Origin: Dichotomicrobium thermohalophilum
GTDB lineage: Bacteria; Pseudomonadota; Alphaproteobacteria; Rhizobiales; Rhodomicrobiaceae
Direction of reading: 5' to 3'
Length of the DNA stretch: 64,000 bases
NCBI RefSeq assembly: GCF_003550175.1
Contig: NZ_QXDF01000005.1
Coordinates: forward strand, 1-64,000
Positions 42,110 to 51,918 of the stretch are shown in pieces; positions within the stretch are counted from its first letter, which is position 1; the number at the start of each line of letters is the position of its first letter. The position numbers were made by a program, and so were the translations under genes. The notes under the pieces were generated by a model. The model was given only the letters and a program-made list of their open reading frames with translations, did not search any database and was not told the origin of the DNA.

Positions 42110-44557
42110 TTACAGGTGCATGCGCTCGGCCTTCGGATCATACATCGGCTTCAAGGACGCCTCGGCGGGCACGCGCGCGCCGGCAATCTCGATCTCGTAG
42201 GTCGAGGAGAGCAGGTCGGCTTCGCTCTCCCCCGCGCAGGGCACATAGCCAAGGCCGATCGCGCCGCCGAGAGAGTGGCCATAGTTGCCCGAGGTGATCG
42301 TCGAGACGATCTGCCCGTCCCGGACAACGGCCTCGTTGTGGAACAGCAGCGGTTCCGGGTCCTTCAGCCGAAACTGCATCATGCGCCGCGTCAGTCCCGC
42401 CTCGCGCTTGCGCAGCACAGCATCACGCCCGATAAACTCGCCCTTGCGCGTCTTCACGGCGAAGCCCAGCCCGGCTTCCAGCACATGGTCCTCGTCGGTG
42501 ATGTCATGGCCGAAATGGCGGAAGCCCTTCTCGATCCGGCAGGAATCGAGCGCATGAAGCCCGCAGAGCTTGAGGCCGAACGGCTCCCCCGCTTCTTCCA
42601 GAGCCTCAAACACATGGGCGGCCTGATCCGCCGAGACGTAAATCTCCCAGCCGAGTTCGCCGACATAACTTACCCGGTGCGCGCGGGCGAGACCCATGCC
42701 GATCTCCATTTCCCGCGCCGTGCCGAAGGGGAAGGAGTCGTTGGAAAAATCGTTGGGGCTGACCTGCTGGATCAGATCGCGGGACTTCGGCCCCATGAGC
42801 GCCAGAACGGCCTCGGATGCCGTCATATCGGTGATGACAACGAATTCCTCCGGGTCCAGGTGCTTGCGCATCCATGCAAGGTCACGCTGGAGCGTCGCCG
42901 CCGGCACGACCGCAAGAAACGCCGTGTCCGACAGCCGCGTCACGGTCAGATCGCTTGCGATGCCGCCCCGCGAGTTGAGCATCTGCGTGTAGACGATCCG
43001 GCCCGGCGCGACGTCGATCTGGTTGGCGCAAACCCGCTGCAGGAAAGCGAGCGCATCCCCTCCCTCGATCCTGATCTTGCCGAACGAGGTGAGATCGAGC
43101 AGGCCGACGCCGTGCCGGACGGCCAGGTGCTCGTCGCGCTGGTTCTCGAACCAGTTCTGCCGCCCCCAGGAATAACGGTACTCGCGCTCCTGCCCCGGCC
43201 TGGCGAACCAGTTGGCTCGCTCCCAGCCGGCGACCTCCCCGAAGACCGCGCCCCTGGCCTTGAGATGCTCATGCAAGGGCGAGCGCCGCACGCCGCGCGC
43301 GGTCGTCATCTGCCGATAGGGGAAATGATCCGCGTAGAGCAGGCCGAGCGTTTCAGTGACACGCTCTCGAAGATACCGCCGGTTCTTCTGGAATGGCTGT
43401 GCACGGCGGATGTCGACCTCCCAAAGATCGAAGGGCGGCTGGCCGTCATTCATCCACTGAGCCAGCGCCCAGCCGGCTCCACCCGAGGAGGCGATGCCGA
43501 TCGAGTTGAATCCCGCGGCAACCCAGTAGCCGCGAAGCTCCGGCGCTTCGCCGAGGTAATAGCGGTCATCCGGCGTGAAGCTCTCCGGGCCGTTGAAGAA
43601 GGTGTGGATGCCCGCAGTTTCGAGCATGGGCATGCGCCCAACAGCCATCTCAAGGATCGGCTCGAAATGCGCGAAATCCTCCGGCAATTCATCGAAGCAG
43701 AAATCCTCGGGAATGCCGTCCATGCCCCACGGCTTGGCCTTCGGCTCGAACGCGCCGAGCAGCATTTTGCCGGCATCCTCCTTGTAGTAGGCGCATTCAT
43801 CCGGCACGCGCAGGACCGGCAGCGCCGGCAGACCCTCGATCGCTTCGGTGACGATGTAGAAATGCTCGCAGGCGTGGAGCGGCAGGGTGACGCCGGACTG
43901 CGCGGCGAGATCGCGGCCCCACATGCCGCCGCAGTTGACAACGAGGTCCGTCTCGATGGTCCCCAGTGCATCGCCCTCTGCCCATGAGACGCCGCTCACC
44001 CGGCCATGACGGCTGTGCACGGCCGTGACTTTGACGTTCTCGAAGATTTTGGCGCCACCATTGCGGGCCCCCTTGGCCAGCGCCATCGCGAGGCTGGCGG
44101 GGTCGCACTGACCATCGCCGGGGAGGTGCACCGCACCCTTGACGTCCGAAATGTTCAGGTAGGGGTACATGTCCTTGACCGCCGACGGCGACAGTTCATC
44201 GACCTCGACATCAAAGGCGCGCGCCATCGTCGCCTGGCGGTAGATTTCCTCCTTGCGTTCGTCGGTGAGAGCAACGGTGATCGAGCCGTTCTGCCGCATC
44301 CCGGTCGCCAGGCCGGTCTCGGCTTCGAGTTGCGTGTACAGGTCAGCGGAATACTTGGCCAGCCGGGTCATGTTTTCAGACGCGCGTAACTGCCCGACGA
44401 GGCCGGCGGCATGCCAGGTCGTGCCGGATGTGAGCTGTTTGCGCTCCAGGAGCACGACGTCGGTCCAGCCCAGCTTGGTCAGGTGATAAGCGACCGAGCA
44501 GCCGGAAACGCCGCCACCAATGATGACGACACGGGCTTTGGACGGAAGTTCATGCAT
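42110..44557 (-). CDS. FAD-dependent dimethylglycine/sarcosine dehydrogenase-like protein with GcvT domain
   Basis: An 815-aa two-part enzyme. Residues ~1-380 are a DAO-type FAD domain, with VVIIGGGVSGCSVAYHL at the N-terminus and TSGTTWHAAGLVGQLR, where the His is the usual covalent-flavin site. A linker domain spans ~380-440. Residues ~440-800 are GcvT-like tetrahydrofolate-binding (DLTSFGKIRIEGGDAL, VSYVGELGWEIYVSADQA, GLHALDSCRIEKGFRH). The family demethylates N-methylated glycines and passes one-carbon units to folate. It is monocistronic with a candidate promoter upstream. The exact amine is not readable from sequence. Confidence 0.85.
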   Translation of the reverse strand: MHELPSKARVVIIGGGVSGCSVAYHLTKLGWTDVVLLERKQLTSGTTWHAAGLVGQLRASENMTRLAKYSADLYTQLEAETGLATGMRQNGSITVALTDERKEEIYRQATMARAFDVEVDELSPSAVKDMYPYLNISDVKGAVHLPGDGQCDPASLAMALAKGARNGGAKIFENVKVTAVHSRHGRVSGVSWAEGDALGTIETDLVVNCGGMWGRDLAAQSGVTLPLHACEHFYIVTEAIEGLPALPVLRVPDECAYYKEDAGKMLLGAFEPKAKPWGMDGIPEDFCFDELPEDFAHFEPILEMAVGRMPMLETAGIHTFFNGPESFTPDDRYYLGEAPELRGYWVAAGFNSIGIASSGGAGWALAQWMNDGQPPFDLWEVDIRRAQPFQKNRRYLRERVTETLGLLYADHFPYRQMTTARGVRRSPLHEHLKARGAVFGEVAGWERANWFARPGQEREYRYSWGRQNWFENQRDEHLAVRHGVGLLDLTSFGKIRIEGGDALAFLQRVCANQIDVAPGRIVYTQMLNSRGGIASDLTVTRLSDTAFLAVVPAATLQRDLAWMRKHLDPEEFVVITDMTASEAVLALMGPKSRDLIQQVSPNDFSNDSFPFGTAREMEIGMGLARAHRVSYVGELGWEIYVSADQAAHVFEALEEAGEPFGLKLCGLHALDSCRIEKGFRHFGHDITDEDHVLEAGLGFAVKTRKGEFIGRDAVLRKREAGLTRRMMQFRLKDPEPLLFHNEAVVRDGQIVSTITSGNYGHSLGGAIGLGYVPCAGESEADLLSSTYEIEIAGARVPAEASLKPMYDPKAERMHL

Positions 44558-44626
44558 GACACAGCCTTTCGGTTTGCCGCCGTGAGGCGGCGCGGCACGA
44601 CAATCGGCTCAGAGCTTCTTTCACTT

Positions 44627-44653
44627 ATTCTACAGGATGGGCCCTGTTCTCAA
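44627..44653 (-). promoter_or_regulatory. candidate promoter of the dimethylglycine dehydrogenase-like gene
   Basis: Minus-strand TTGAGA (44653-44648) and TAGAAT (44632-44627) are spaced by 15 bp, about 70 bp before the ATG. The spacing is short, so this is tentative. The rest of 44558-44845 holds no gene. Confidence 0.3.
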
Positions 44654-44845
44654 ACCCGAAGGGTACACGACTGTTGTTCAGCGCCCGAAGGGCCGATCAG
44701 GCCGGGCCCTGGACATTGGGCGGCGGGGATCGCGGGCCGTCACATCCCGAGGGCAACGGCATCCGGTCCGGCCTGGGTGTACGCTACCGGCGTGGACGGA
44801 GTGCTGGCTTTTCAGGGAAGGGCGGGCCGCGGCAGGGGCTGGCGG

Positions 44846-46423
44846 CTAGTCATCCACCGCCAGCAGCGGCGCCCAGTCCGCCGGGTCGAGCCGATAAAGC
44901 CAGGTCTCGCTCAGCGCTTGGCCCGCCAGCGAGAGGAAACCGCGCAGGTCGATCGTTTCCTGCGCCGGAACGATCATGTCGAACTCCATGCGCCAATGGC
45001 CCGTCTCCTGGACATGAACCACTTCGATAATGTTCACGGTCCCGCGTGATGCGGTGATTTCGGCGCGTGGCCTGCTCTTCTCACCAAGGGACGCGAGCGC
45101 GCCGCCGGCGAAATCGACGACGAACTTGAGGCCGGGTCCGTGGGCGCCGGGCCGGCCGGCGCGTCCGATCCGCGTCGCGACGACCGCGCCTGGCCACGGC
45201 AAATGCGACGGCGCGCCATCGCCCCACCACATCCGATAGGAAAGCTTGTGTCCTGTTCCCGCCTCGGCGGGCCGATCGGGCCGCCAAGCCGCGACAATGT
45301 TGTCATAAATATCGTCGTCCGTTGGCAGCTCCAGCAGCTCGATACGCCCCCGGCCCCAATCGCCCATCGGCTCGATCCACAGGCTGGGCCGGTCTTCGTA
45401 ATCGGCGCCGATATCGTTGTAGCTGTCGAAGCTGCGGTCGCGCTGCAGCAGCCCGAACCCTTTGGGATTGTCATCGGTAAAGGTGCTCACCCGCGGCACC
45501 CGCGGGTTGGCGAGAGGGCGCCAGATCCACTCGCCGTTGCCGCGCCGCATGGCCAAGCCGTCGGAATCATGGGCTTCGGCCCGAAACGTGCGCCGGTCCA
45601 GCCAGTCATTTTCCCCGGCGTAAAACATTGACGTCGTCGCCGCATAGCCCAGCGTGTCGAGCCGGCGGCGCGGGAAAACAACGGCAACGACGTCGACCTC
45701 GGTCCCGCCGTGCCAGCGAACGCCGAAGCTGTACGCGCCCGTCACGCTCGGACTGTCGAGGAGAGCGTGCAGCGTGAGCGTGCGGCTACCCGGCTTCGGC
45801 CGCTCGATCCAGAAATCCGTGAAATCTGGAAACTCTTCATTCCCGAGATCCAGCGTGTTCACGGCCAGCCCCCGCGCCGAAAGCCCATACTGCATCGACC
45901 GGCCGACGGCCCGGAAATAACTTGCCCCCAGGAACGAGATGATGTCACGCGCCGGGTCGGATTCGTGAAAGACGCGGAACCCCACGTAGCCCAGCTCGGC
46001 GCGGCCGCTGTCGGCCACGCGTGCCAAGAGGCCGGTTTCGGGATAGGAGAAGTTCGACGGGTCGAATGCGATACGCTGTATCCCGCTCCCTTCCACAATG
46101 TTCATGCCAACGGGCCGGCGGTAATAGAGGCCAGGGTGAAACAGCTCGACGGAGAACGGTGTCTCACCGTCATCCCAGACGCGCCGGCTGCGCTTGAACG
46201 CGATCCGCTGATACTGGCTGTAGGTCATCTCCGGCAGCGCGGATGCCGGGATTGTGGGGCGCGGGCGATAAGGTTCGCGGGCAAGCCTGCGCGCACGCTC
46301 AACGAGGCGAGTTCGGTCAAATGTCGTCTCATCCGCCAAGGCCTGATCTGACCGAACGCTTCCCAGACCGCAAAGCGCGAATCCGGCCAGCCCGCCGCAA
46401 AGAAACTCTCGACGCTTCATCAT
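44846..46423 (-). CDS. opgG: periplasmic glucan biosynthesis protein OpgG/OpgD
   Basis: A 525-aa periplasmic protein required for branching or transfer of osmoregulated periplasmic glucans. It begins MMKRREFLCGGLAGFALCG, with RR at residues 4-5 before a hydrophobic stretch, a twin-arginine signal as in OpgD. The family blocks are FHPGLYYRRPVGMNIVE, FLGASYFRAVG, and WIWRPLANPR (each partial). ATG 46423 overlaps the opgH stop by four bases, so translation is coupled to opgH. The upstream start at 46492 would lie inside opgH and skip the Tat motif, so it is rejected. Confidence 0.88.
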   Translation of the reverse strand: MMKRREFLCGGLAGFALCGLGSVRSDQALADETTFDRTRLVERARRLAREPYRPRPTIPASALPEMTYSQYQRIAFKRSRRVWDDGETPFSVELFHPGLYYRRPVGMNIVEGSGIQRIAFDPSNFSYPETGLLARVADSGRAELGYVGFRVFHESDPARDIISFLGASYFRAVGRSMQYGLSARGLAVNTLDLGNEEFPDFTDFWIERPKPGSRTLTLHALLDSPSVTGAYSFGVRWHGGTEVDVVAVVFPRRRLDTLGYAATTSMFYAGENDWLDRRTFRAEAHDSDGLAMRRGNGEWIWRPLANPRVPRVSTFTDDNPKGFGLLQRDRSFDSYNDIGADYEDRPSLWIEPMGDWGRGRIELLELPTDDDIYDNIVAAWRPDRPAEAGTGHKLSYRMWWGDGAPSHLPWPGAVVATRIGRAGRPGAHGPGLKFVVDFAGGALASLGEKSRPRAEITASRGTVNIIEVVHVQETGHWRMEFDMIVPAQETIDLRGFLSLAGQALSETWLYRLDPADWAPLLAVDD

Positions 46424-48570
46424 GGCTCTCGTGCCTGCGTTTTCGGGGCAAGCTCGTCCAGCGCCTCTGACCACGCCAGCAGAACGCGACAATCCTCAAG
46501 AGTCAGATCCTGAAGGCCGTGAGCCATGGCAAAGCGGCGTGCCTCGTCGCTCTGTTCTGCGTCTAGGGTGATGGGGGATAATGGCGTCAAGCCCATGTGC
46601 AGTTGCAGCCATGCGAGGCTGCGCAGGACGCTGATCGGATCGCGCGTCTCACGGTTCTCCGCTTCAGGGGTGCGCAGCCGCTTGGCATAGTCGCGTTGCA
46701 CCTGCGCAGGGTGTTTCTCCTCGGGTATGCTCAACAGTCCAAGACGACGCAGAGCAAGATCCACATCCCGCCGACCAGTCAGCACCGCGAACGGAATCGC
46801 AAGCACCGCGCTCAACAGGATCGGCGTCAGCCACAGGGAGGCCGCAGTTGCCAGGAGTGTTCCGAGCGCGGCAACGATGATGGCAGCCAGCAGCACCCAT
46901 CTCAGGGGCCGTGTCGCCTCCGCCCAGGTCACGTGCGCCGCGTCGCGCTCTGGGGCCGTCCACGCGACACTCCGGCCGAGCAGAACTTCGACGACGAACC
47001 GGCTGTGCGCGAGCATCACGGCCGGGGCAATCAACGCGAACAGCGCTGTCTCCAGCAGGCAGCCGCCCGTCGTTCGAAGCGTCCCGCCCTGCGCGCGCTT
47101 CGTTGCCTTGGCAAACAGCGCCGCGAACAAGCCCATCAGCTTTGGCCCGAGCAGCAGTATTGCCGTCAGCCCAATAAGCGTGAGCACATCAGCATCCAGC
47201 GTCAGGGGTGAGAATTGCCCCGCGCCGGTGGAGTCCGGGCCGACGCGCGTTTGCGCGGAGACGTCGGCAACGCGCTCGGACACGCCGCCGCCCAGCGCCA
47301 CCGCGATGCCGACAGCCACGAAAACGAGCCAGACCGGCGCAACCAGAAAGCTCAGGATGCCAACCAGAAGGTTGATGCGGCTGACCGGATGCAGACCGCG
47401 CGCCAGCAGAACGCGCAAATGCTGCAGATTGCCCTGACACCACCGCCGGTCGCGGCGCAAGCTCTCGACAAGGTTGGGTGGCGCCTGCTCGTAGCTGCCG
47501 GCGATATCCGGGTCGAGGCGAACCGCCCAGCCGTTGCGCACCAGGAGGGCGGCCTCGACGAAATCGTGGCTGAGGATCTCCCCGCCCAATGGCGGGCGGC
47601 CCGGCAACCGGGGCAAGCCACAACTCTCGATGAATGCGTGGCAACGGATGATGGCGTTGTGGCCCCAGTAGTTGCTCGCGCGCCCGCCGAGCGCGGCCAT
47701 GCCGTGCACCATCAGCGGGCCAGCCACCGCGGCCGCGAATTGCTGCGCGCGGGCAAACACCGTCGTGCCGCCAATCGGCCTTGGCCAGGTTTGCAGCAAC
47801 CCGAGCGAGGGATTGGCGTTCATGCGCCCCACACATTCGAGCAGCGCATCGCCGCTCATCAGGCTGTCAGCGTCCAGGACGACCATGTAGTCGTATCCAT
47901 TACCCCAGCGGCGGCAGAATTCGGCGATGTTTCCGGCCTTCCGGCCCGCGTTCGTGTCGCGGCGGCGATAGAACAGGCTGTCGTGCACCCCCAACTGCCG
48001 GCAGGTGTCGAACCAGCGCCATTCTTCTTCCAGGTAACGGCGCGGATCGGTCGAGTCGCTGAGCACGAAAAAGTCGAAAACCCCGGCGCCGCCCGCTTCG
48101 TCGACGGAGCGGATCATCGCGGAAATGCGTGCGAAGACGTCGCGCGGGTTTTCATTGTAGAGCGGTATCAGGACGGCCGTGCGGGCAGGCGCGCTTTGCA
48201 CCAAGGGGCCGCTGGAGGACTCTGGCCCGGCCAAGCGCCTCTTGGCCATTGCGAACGCGCCGGCCACGCAGAGCCAGAAATTTCCAGCCAACCACAGCAG
48301 AAGCACCGCATAGACGAGGACGAGGACGGCCTCGAACACAGTGATTCCGTTCCAGCTCAACCGATCCGCAAGCAGCCAGACGCCAAAACCCACCGTCCCA
48401 AAGACGCCCAGTGCGAAAAGGAACCGCGCCGCCTGCACACCCGCTGGCTCGGGCCTCATGCGGCGCAGGCGATCTTGGACGGCGTCCGGCGGGTCGAACA
48501 CGCGCAGCGATTGTTCTGGCATCTCCGCCACGCGCTCGGGCGGAAGGGCGATGAGATTGGATTCTGGCAT
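46420..48570 (-). CDS. opgH: glucans biosynthesis glucosyltransferase OpgH
   Basis: A 716-aa inner-membrane family 2 glycosyltransferase that builds the beta-1,2-glucan backbone. Two N-terminal helices (~50-110) are followed by a cytoplasmic catalytic domain with LIPLYNENP, FVLSDSTDP and VVLDADSLMSG, then SHDFVEAALLVRNGW and the QxxRW-type DRRWCQGNLQH. Five or six further helices lie in the C-terminal half. The length is shorter than the E. coli enzyme (847 aa), mainly at the N-terminus, as in other alphaproteobacteria. It is first in the opgH-opgG unit. Confidence 0.9.
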   Translation of the reverse strand: MPESNLIALPPERVAEMPEQSLRVFDPPDAVQDRLRRMRPEPAGVQAARFLFALGVFGTVGFGVWLLADRLSWNGITVFEAVLVLVYAVLLLWLAGNFWLCVAGAFAMAKRRLAGPESSSGPLVQSAPARTAVLIPLYNENPRDVFARISAMIRSVDEAGGAGVFDFFVLSDSTDPRRYLEEEWRWFDTCRQLGVHDSLFYRRRDTNAGRKAGNIAEFCRRWGNGYDYMVVLDADSLMSGDALLECVGRMNANPSLGLLQTWPRPIGGTTVFARAQQFAAAVAGPLMVHGMAALGGRASNYWGHNAIIRCHAFIESCGLPRLPGRPPLGGEILSHDFVEAALLVRNGWAVRLDPDIAGSYEQAPPNLVESLRRDRRWCQGNLQHLRVLLARGLHPVSRINLLVGILSFLVAPVWLVFVAVGIAVALGGGVSERVADVSAQTRVGPDSTGAGQFSPLTLDADVLTLIGLTAILLLGPKLMGLFAALFAKATKRAQGGTLRTTGGCLLETALFALIAPAVMLAHSRFVVEVLLGRSVAWTAPERDAAHVTWAEATRPLRWVLLAAIIVAALGTLLATAASLWLTPILLSAVLAIPFAVLTGRRDVDLALRRLGLLSIPEEKHPAQVQRDYAKRLRTPEAENRETRDPISVLRSLAWLQLHMGLTPLSPITLDAEQSDEARRFAMAHGLQDLTLEDCRVLLAWSEALDELAPKTQAREP

Positions 48571-49016
48571 CTTCGCTCAAGGACACTTGTCCAGCCACGT
48601 CCGATGACGTGAATGTCAGCGAAATCGAAGATGCGCACGAGACGTTCCCTAGCAGCCCATGAAACTGCGACGCAGGTTTAAATTGTGATTGTATTGTTTC
48701 AAAGACGCACGTGGACAGATATTTATTGATATTCCTCGAATTCTTGTTGTGCGTATTTTAACTTTTTCCTCATGGCTTTTGGCTCAAGGGAGCCGACTTA
48801 GGCGGCCTGGCAGCAGGTTTGTCAACTTACAACAGCTTCCGCTTCCCCTTGCCGGGCTGATCCTTGGGACGACGTTTCCCGGCAGCGCAGACCGCGGCAG
48901 AGGGAGGCAGCCGGCGACGATCTGTTTGACATTCCCGGGAGAATGATCGATGCCCGGAGGAGCGGGCGAAGACTGGGCAGGAACCCGGACGAAGCGCCGC
49001 AAACGGAGACTCCCGA
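48571..49016. other. gene-free divergent region between opgH and rpe
   Basis: The 446 bp include an AT-rich block at ~48660-48785, unlike the GC-rich surroundings, which is a likely site of the opgH promoter. No open frame with a ribosome site or known motif was seen. A TTGACA at 48924-48929 could be a -35 element for rpe but lacks a good -10 partner. Confidence 0.4.
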
Positions 49017-49715
49017 ATGAGCTTTGACCGCAGCATCAAGATCGCCCCGTCAATCCTGTCTGCCGACTTCGCCAATTTCGGCGGTGAAATCCGTGCGATC
49101 GAGGCGCAGGGCTGCGACTGGGTGCATGTCGACGTGATGGACGGGCATTTCGTGCCCAACCTGACCTTCGGCCCGCCGCTTTGCCAGGCCATCCGTCCGC
49201 ATGTCACGACCGTCATGGACGTGCACCTCATGATCGCGCCGGTCGATCCGTATATCGATGCCTTCGCCGAGGCCGGGGCGGACATCATCACGGCGCACCC
49301 TGAAGCTGGGCCGCACACGCATCGCACGCTGCAGGCGATCCGCGCCACGGGCGCCAAGGCGGGCATCGCGCTCAACCCCGGCACGCCGGTCGAGGCGGCG
49401 GAATATCTGCTGGACCTGTGCGATCTGGTGCTGGTGATGACCGTGAACCCCGGCTTCGGTGGGCAGAAGTTCATCGCCTCCCAGCTCGACAAGATCCGCA
49501 AGCTGCGCGCAATGATCGGCGACCGGCCGATTCATCTGCAGGTGGATGGTGGCATTACGCCGGAGACCGCGCCGCTGGTGGTCGAGGCCGGCGCAGACGT
49601 GCTGGTCGCCGGCTCAGGCGTTTTCAAGGGCGGCTCTGTCGATAACCCGGAAGTGTACGGGGAAAACATCCGCGCGATCCGCAACGCCGCCGAACGCGCC
49701 CGCGCGGCGGCATGA
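49017..49715 (+). CDS. rpe: ribulose-phosphate 3-epimerase
   Basis: A 232-aa cytosolic TIM-barrel enzyme that interconverts ribulose 5-phosphate and xylulose 5-phosphate. The metal-binding blocks are [61 protein letters not shown] and [13 protein letters not shown]. All catalytic His and Asp residues of the family are present. GGAG lies nine bases before ATG 49017. It is monocistronic as far as visible. Confidence 0.95.
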   Translation: MSFDRSIKIAPSILSADFANFGGEIRAIEAQGCDWVHVDVMDGHFVPNLTFGPPLCQAIRPHVTTVMDVHLMIAPVDPYIDAFAEAGADIITAHPEAGPHTHRTLQAIRATGAKAGIALNPGTPVEAAEYLLDLCDLVLVMTVNPGFGGQKFIASQLDKIRKLRAMIGDRPIHLQVDGGITPETAPLVVEAGADVLVAGSGVFKGGSVDNPEVYGENIRAIRNAAERARAAA

Positions 49716-49812
49716 ATGCTTCCATATGCTGTCCCAAGAGATTAGCCGGAACCGCGGCGATCGCGCCGGGATCAGCAAAGGTTAGGCGTTGAGGCAAACA
49801 GTAGCGCGGGCG

Positions 49813-50181
49813 TTAACGCGCGCTTTCAGCATCCGCAGCTTCCTCAGCATCCTCGCGGCAAAACATATCGTAGACGACCTCCAGAAGCCGCCGCGGACGG
49901 TCGTCCGCCAGGCGGTAATAAATCGTCTTGCCGTCCCGACGCGTTGTCACCAGCCCCTCATAACGCAGCCGGGCGAGTTGTTGCGACACGGCAGCCTGCC
50001 GGGCTGAAACCATGTCCTCAAGCTCCTTCACCGACTTCTCACCGGAGACGAGGTGACAAAGGATCATGAGCCGGCCCTCATGACTGATGGCCTTCAGGAA
50101 ATTTGAAGCTCGTTGCGCATTTTGCATCATGCGCTCCAGATCCTCGGCACTCATGTCTCGTGTGATGACGGGCAGCGGCAT
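49813..50181 (-). CDS. ArsR-family repressor of the BigR/SqrR persulfide-sensing type
   Basis: A 122-aa winged-helix protein. The HTH is SVKELEDMVSARQAAVSQQLARLR and the wing GLVTTRRDGKTIYYRL, each typical of ArsR repressors. Cys42 (MILCHLVSG) and Cys108 (YDMFCRE) are at the spacing of the two redox cysteines of SqrR/BigR, which form a polysulfide bridge when sulfide is present. No metal-site Cys cluster (ELCVCDL) occurs. The N-terminal AQRASNFLKAISHEGRL also fits this group. Target genes such as sulfide dehydrogenase or persulfide dioxygenase are not nearby. Confidence 0.82.
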   Translation of the reverse strand: MPLPVITRDMSAEDLERMMQNAQRASNFLKAISHEGRLMILCHLVSGEKSVKELEDMVSARQAAVSQQLARLRYEGLVTTRRDGKTIYYRLADDRPRRLLEVVYDMFCREDAEEAADAESAR

Positions 50182-50240
50182 TCGATTTGACCTAAAATGT
50201 TATTCGAATTTGATGGCATTTAAGTTTATTCGTTGGCGAT
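50182..50240. promoter_or_regulatory. AT-rich candidate promoter/operator upstream of the ArsR-family gene
   Basis: This is a short, strongly AT-rich stretch with two direct repeats, ATTCGATTTGA (50180-50190) and ATTCGAATTTGA (50203-50214), the first touching the start codon. The location fits autoregulation by the repressor. The exact operator was not defined. Confidence 0.4.
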
Positions 50241-50450
50241 CGGCATCCAGATCAGGGAAAGGTCACCAGAAACGCCGATTTCGCCATCAGGCGAGCCCGC
50301 GCCGCCACACCGCAGGCTGTAGACCCCGGACGCATGGCAACCGCCCGATCTGTCCGCACAGCTCTGACTGAACGGGGCGATCGGCAAAAAGATCCCAATC
50401 AGGCCGACAAAAGAAGGGCGAGAAAGCGCGATGCGCTTGATCGTCGGCAT
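50226..50450 (-). CDS. doubtful small exported Cys-containing protein
   Basis: An open frame of 74 codons immediately upstream of the ArsR gene. It has a signal-like N-terminus (MPTIKRIALSRPSFVGLIG) and Cys residues in SQSCADRSGGCHASGVYSLRC, then GSPDGEIGVSGD. No ribosome site is evident and the frame overlaps the AT-rich control region. The rest of 50451-50738 shows no gene. It could be a remnant or chance. Confidence 0.2.
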   Translation of the reverse strand: MPTIKRIALSRPSFVGLIGIFLPIAPFSQSCADRSGGCHASGVYSLRCGGAGSPDGEIGVSGDLSLIWMPIANE

Positions 50451-50738
50451 CCGCTGAAAAACGGCACCCTGAAGATCGCGCTGCATGTCTGCAGCGTGTG
50501 ACGCCTCTACTTTGCCATATACGCGCCAGTTCTACGTCACAATTGTCCAGCAGCGGGACGCCAGAGTTTTCAAGCCCACTAAAAACTCACCAACGCGGAA
50601 GATGAACGTCGGCCAATCCGGTTTTCGCAAGTAACGTCTCCCTCTGAGCAGCGCTGGCGCGCCCCCTCACGTCAGTGAATTTGCTGCGCGGCACCGATCC
50701 GCGCGGCGTTGCAGAACCCGCAAAACTGGAGTCCCGTC

Positions 50739-51857
50739 ATGAGTACCAATCTCGTCTCGATCGCAATGCAGTACATCACACCCGAAATGATCGGCCGGTT
50801 CGCCTCGGCGCTCGGCATTGACCGTCGGCTGATCAGCCAGGCCGTATCAGCTGCCGTTCCCGCGCTCATCGGCAGCTTTGCCGGCATCGCGTCGAAGCCG
50901 GGCGGGGCGGCCACCATCGACGCTGCGGTACGCGATCAGGACCCCAGCATTCTCGACAGCATCTCCGGGATGCTCGAAGGCGGCAGCCAGCAGGACCTGA
51001 TCCAGAAGGGTAGTAACACGCTGGCGACCTTGCTGGGACCGTCATCCGTGCCGTCACTGGCAAGCGCGATCGGGAAGTTCGCCGGCATGAGCCAGGGCAC
51101 CAGTTCGTCGCTGCTCGGCATGCTTGCCCCCGCCGTGCTCGGCATCATCGGCAAGCAGAAGGAACAGAAAGGCCTCGACACTTCGGGCATGGCCCGGCTC
51201 CTCAGCGCGCAGAAGCAGCATGTCAATGAGGCATTGCCGGCAGGCTTCTCGAACTATCTCAAGGGCGTCGACATCCCCGGCCTGAGGGCGCCTGCCACGC
51301 CCACGCGCGAGAAAGTGGCGCATGCCGCCTTTTCCCAGGCAAAGCCCGCGGAGAAACGGTCATCGCCCCGCATCCTCACCTGGCTCCTGCCGATCGCGGC
51401 CGTCGCGGCCGTGGCGTGGTGGTTCCTGGGTGATCGCGGTACCACGGTCAGCGAGACGCCGGTCGACGAGACCGTCGTCGGCGAGCGCACGACAAGCACC
51501 CAGACTGTCGAAACCGGACCGGTCAGGCTGGTGGCCGGCGGGGTCGATCTCGCCACAGCTTGGGACAAGACCTTTTCCGAGCTTCGTACCACGCTGGAAG
51601 GCGTGAGCGACGTCGAAACAGCCCAGAGCGCGCTACCGAAGCTGCAGGCCGCCGCCAGCGAGCTTGAGCGACTGGCGCAGCTGTCGGAAGAACTGTCGCC
51701 GGCAGGGCGCACCGCGCTTGCACGGCTGGTGGATCAAGCCCAGCCGAGGCTCGCACAGCTTTATGAAAAGGTGCTAGCCATTCCGGGCGTCGCCGAGATC
51801 GCGCAGCCACGCATCGAGGTGGTACGCTCGCAGCTTAATACCCTGGCGCGGGCCTGA
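50739..51857 (+). CDS. DUF937-domain protein with C-terminal membrane helix
   Basis: A 372-aa protein. Residues ~1-170 form a helical DUF937 region (MQYITPEMIGRFASALGI, VPALIGSFAGIAS, GMLAPAVLGIIGKQK). A linker is followed by a single hydrophobic helix at ~210-230 (ILTWLLPIAAVAAVAWWFLG). A Thr/Val-rich segment and a Leu/Ala coiled-coil-like tail (~265-370) come after it. ATG 50739 has GGAG seven bases upstream. The family function is unknown; homologues are often linked to the envelope. It converges with the cob operon. Confidence 0.75.
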   Translation: MSTNLVSIAMQYITPEMIGRFASALGIDRRLISQAVSAAVPALIGSFAGIASKPGGAATIDAAVRDQDPSILDSISGMLEGGSQQDLIQKGSNTLATLLGPSSVPSLASAIGKFAGMSQGTSSSLLGMLAPAVLGIIGKQKEQKGLDTSGMARLLSAQKQHVNEALPAGFSNYLKGVDIPGLRAPATPTREKVAHAAFSQAKPAEKRSSPRILTWLLPIAAVAAVAWWFLGDRGTTVSETPVDETVVGERTTSTQTVETGPVRLVAGGVDLATAWDKTFSELRTTLEGVSDVETAQSALPKLQAAASELERLAQLSEELSPAGRTALARLVDQAQPRLAQLYEKVLAIPGVAEIAQPRIEVVRSQLNTLARA

Positions 51858-51918
51858 ACGCGGCACCGTGAATGCAAGAACGTGAGATGGGGAGGGTGCG
51901 CCGGCGGCGCGCCCTTCT

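Noticed and set aside
41972-43987. 671-codon plus-strand open frame opposite the dimethylglycine dehydrogenase-like gene
   Set aside because: Antisense shadow overlapping the ALDH7 3' end; it has no motif or ribosome site.
49716-51918. Cobalamin riboswitch near the cob genes
   Set aside because: No B12-box-like element was recognised in the gaps on either side of the cobF end, and the right-hand operon start lies outside the window.
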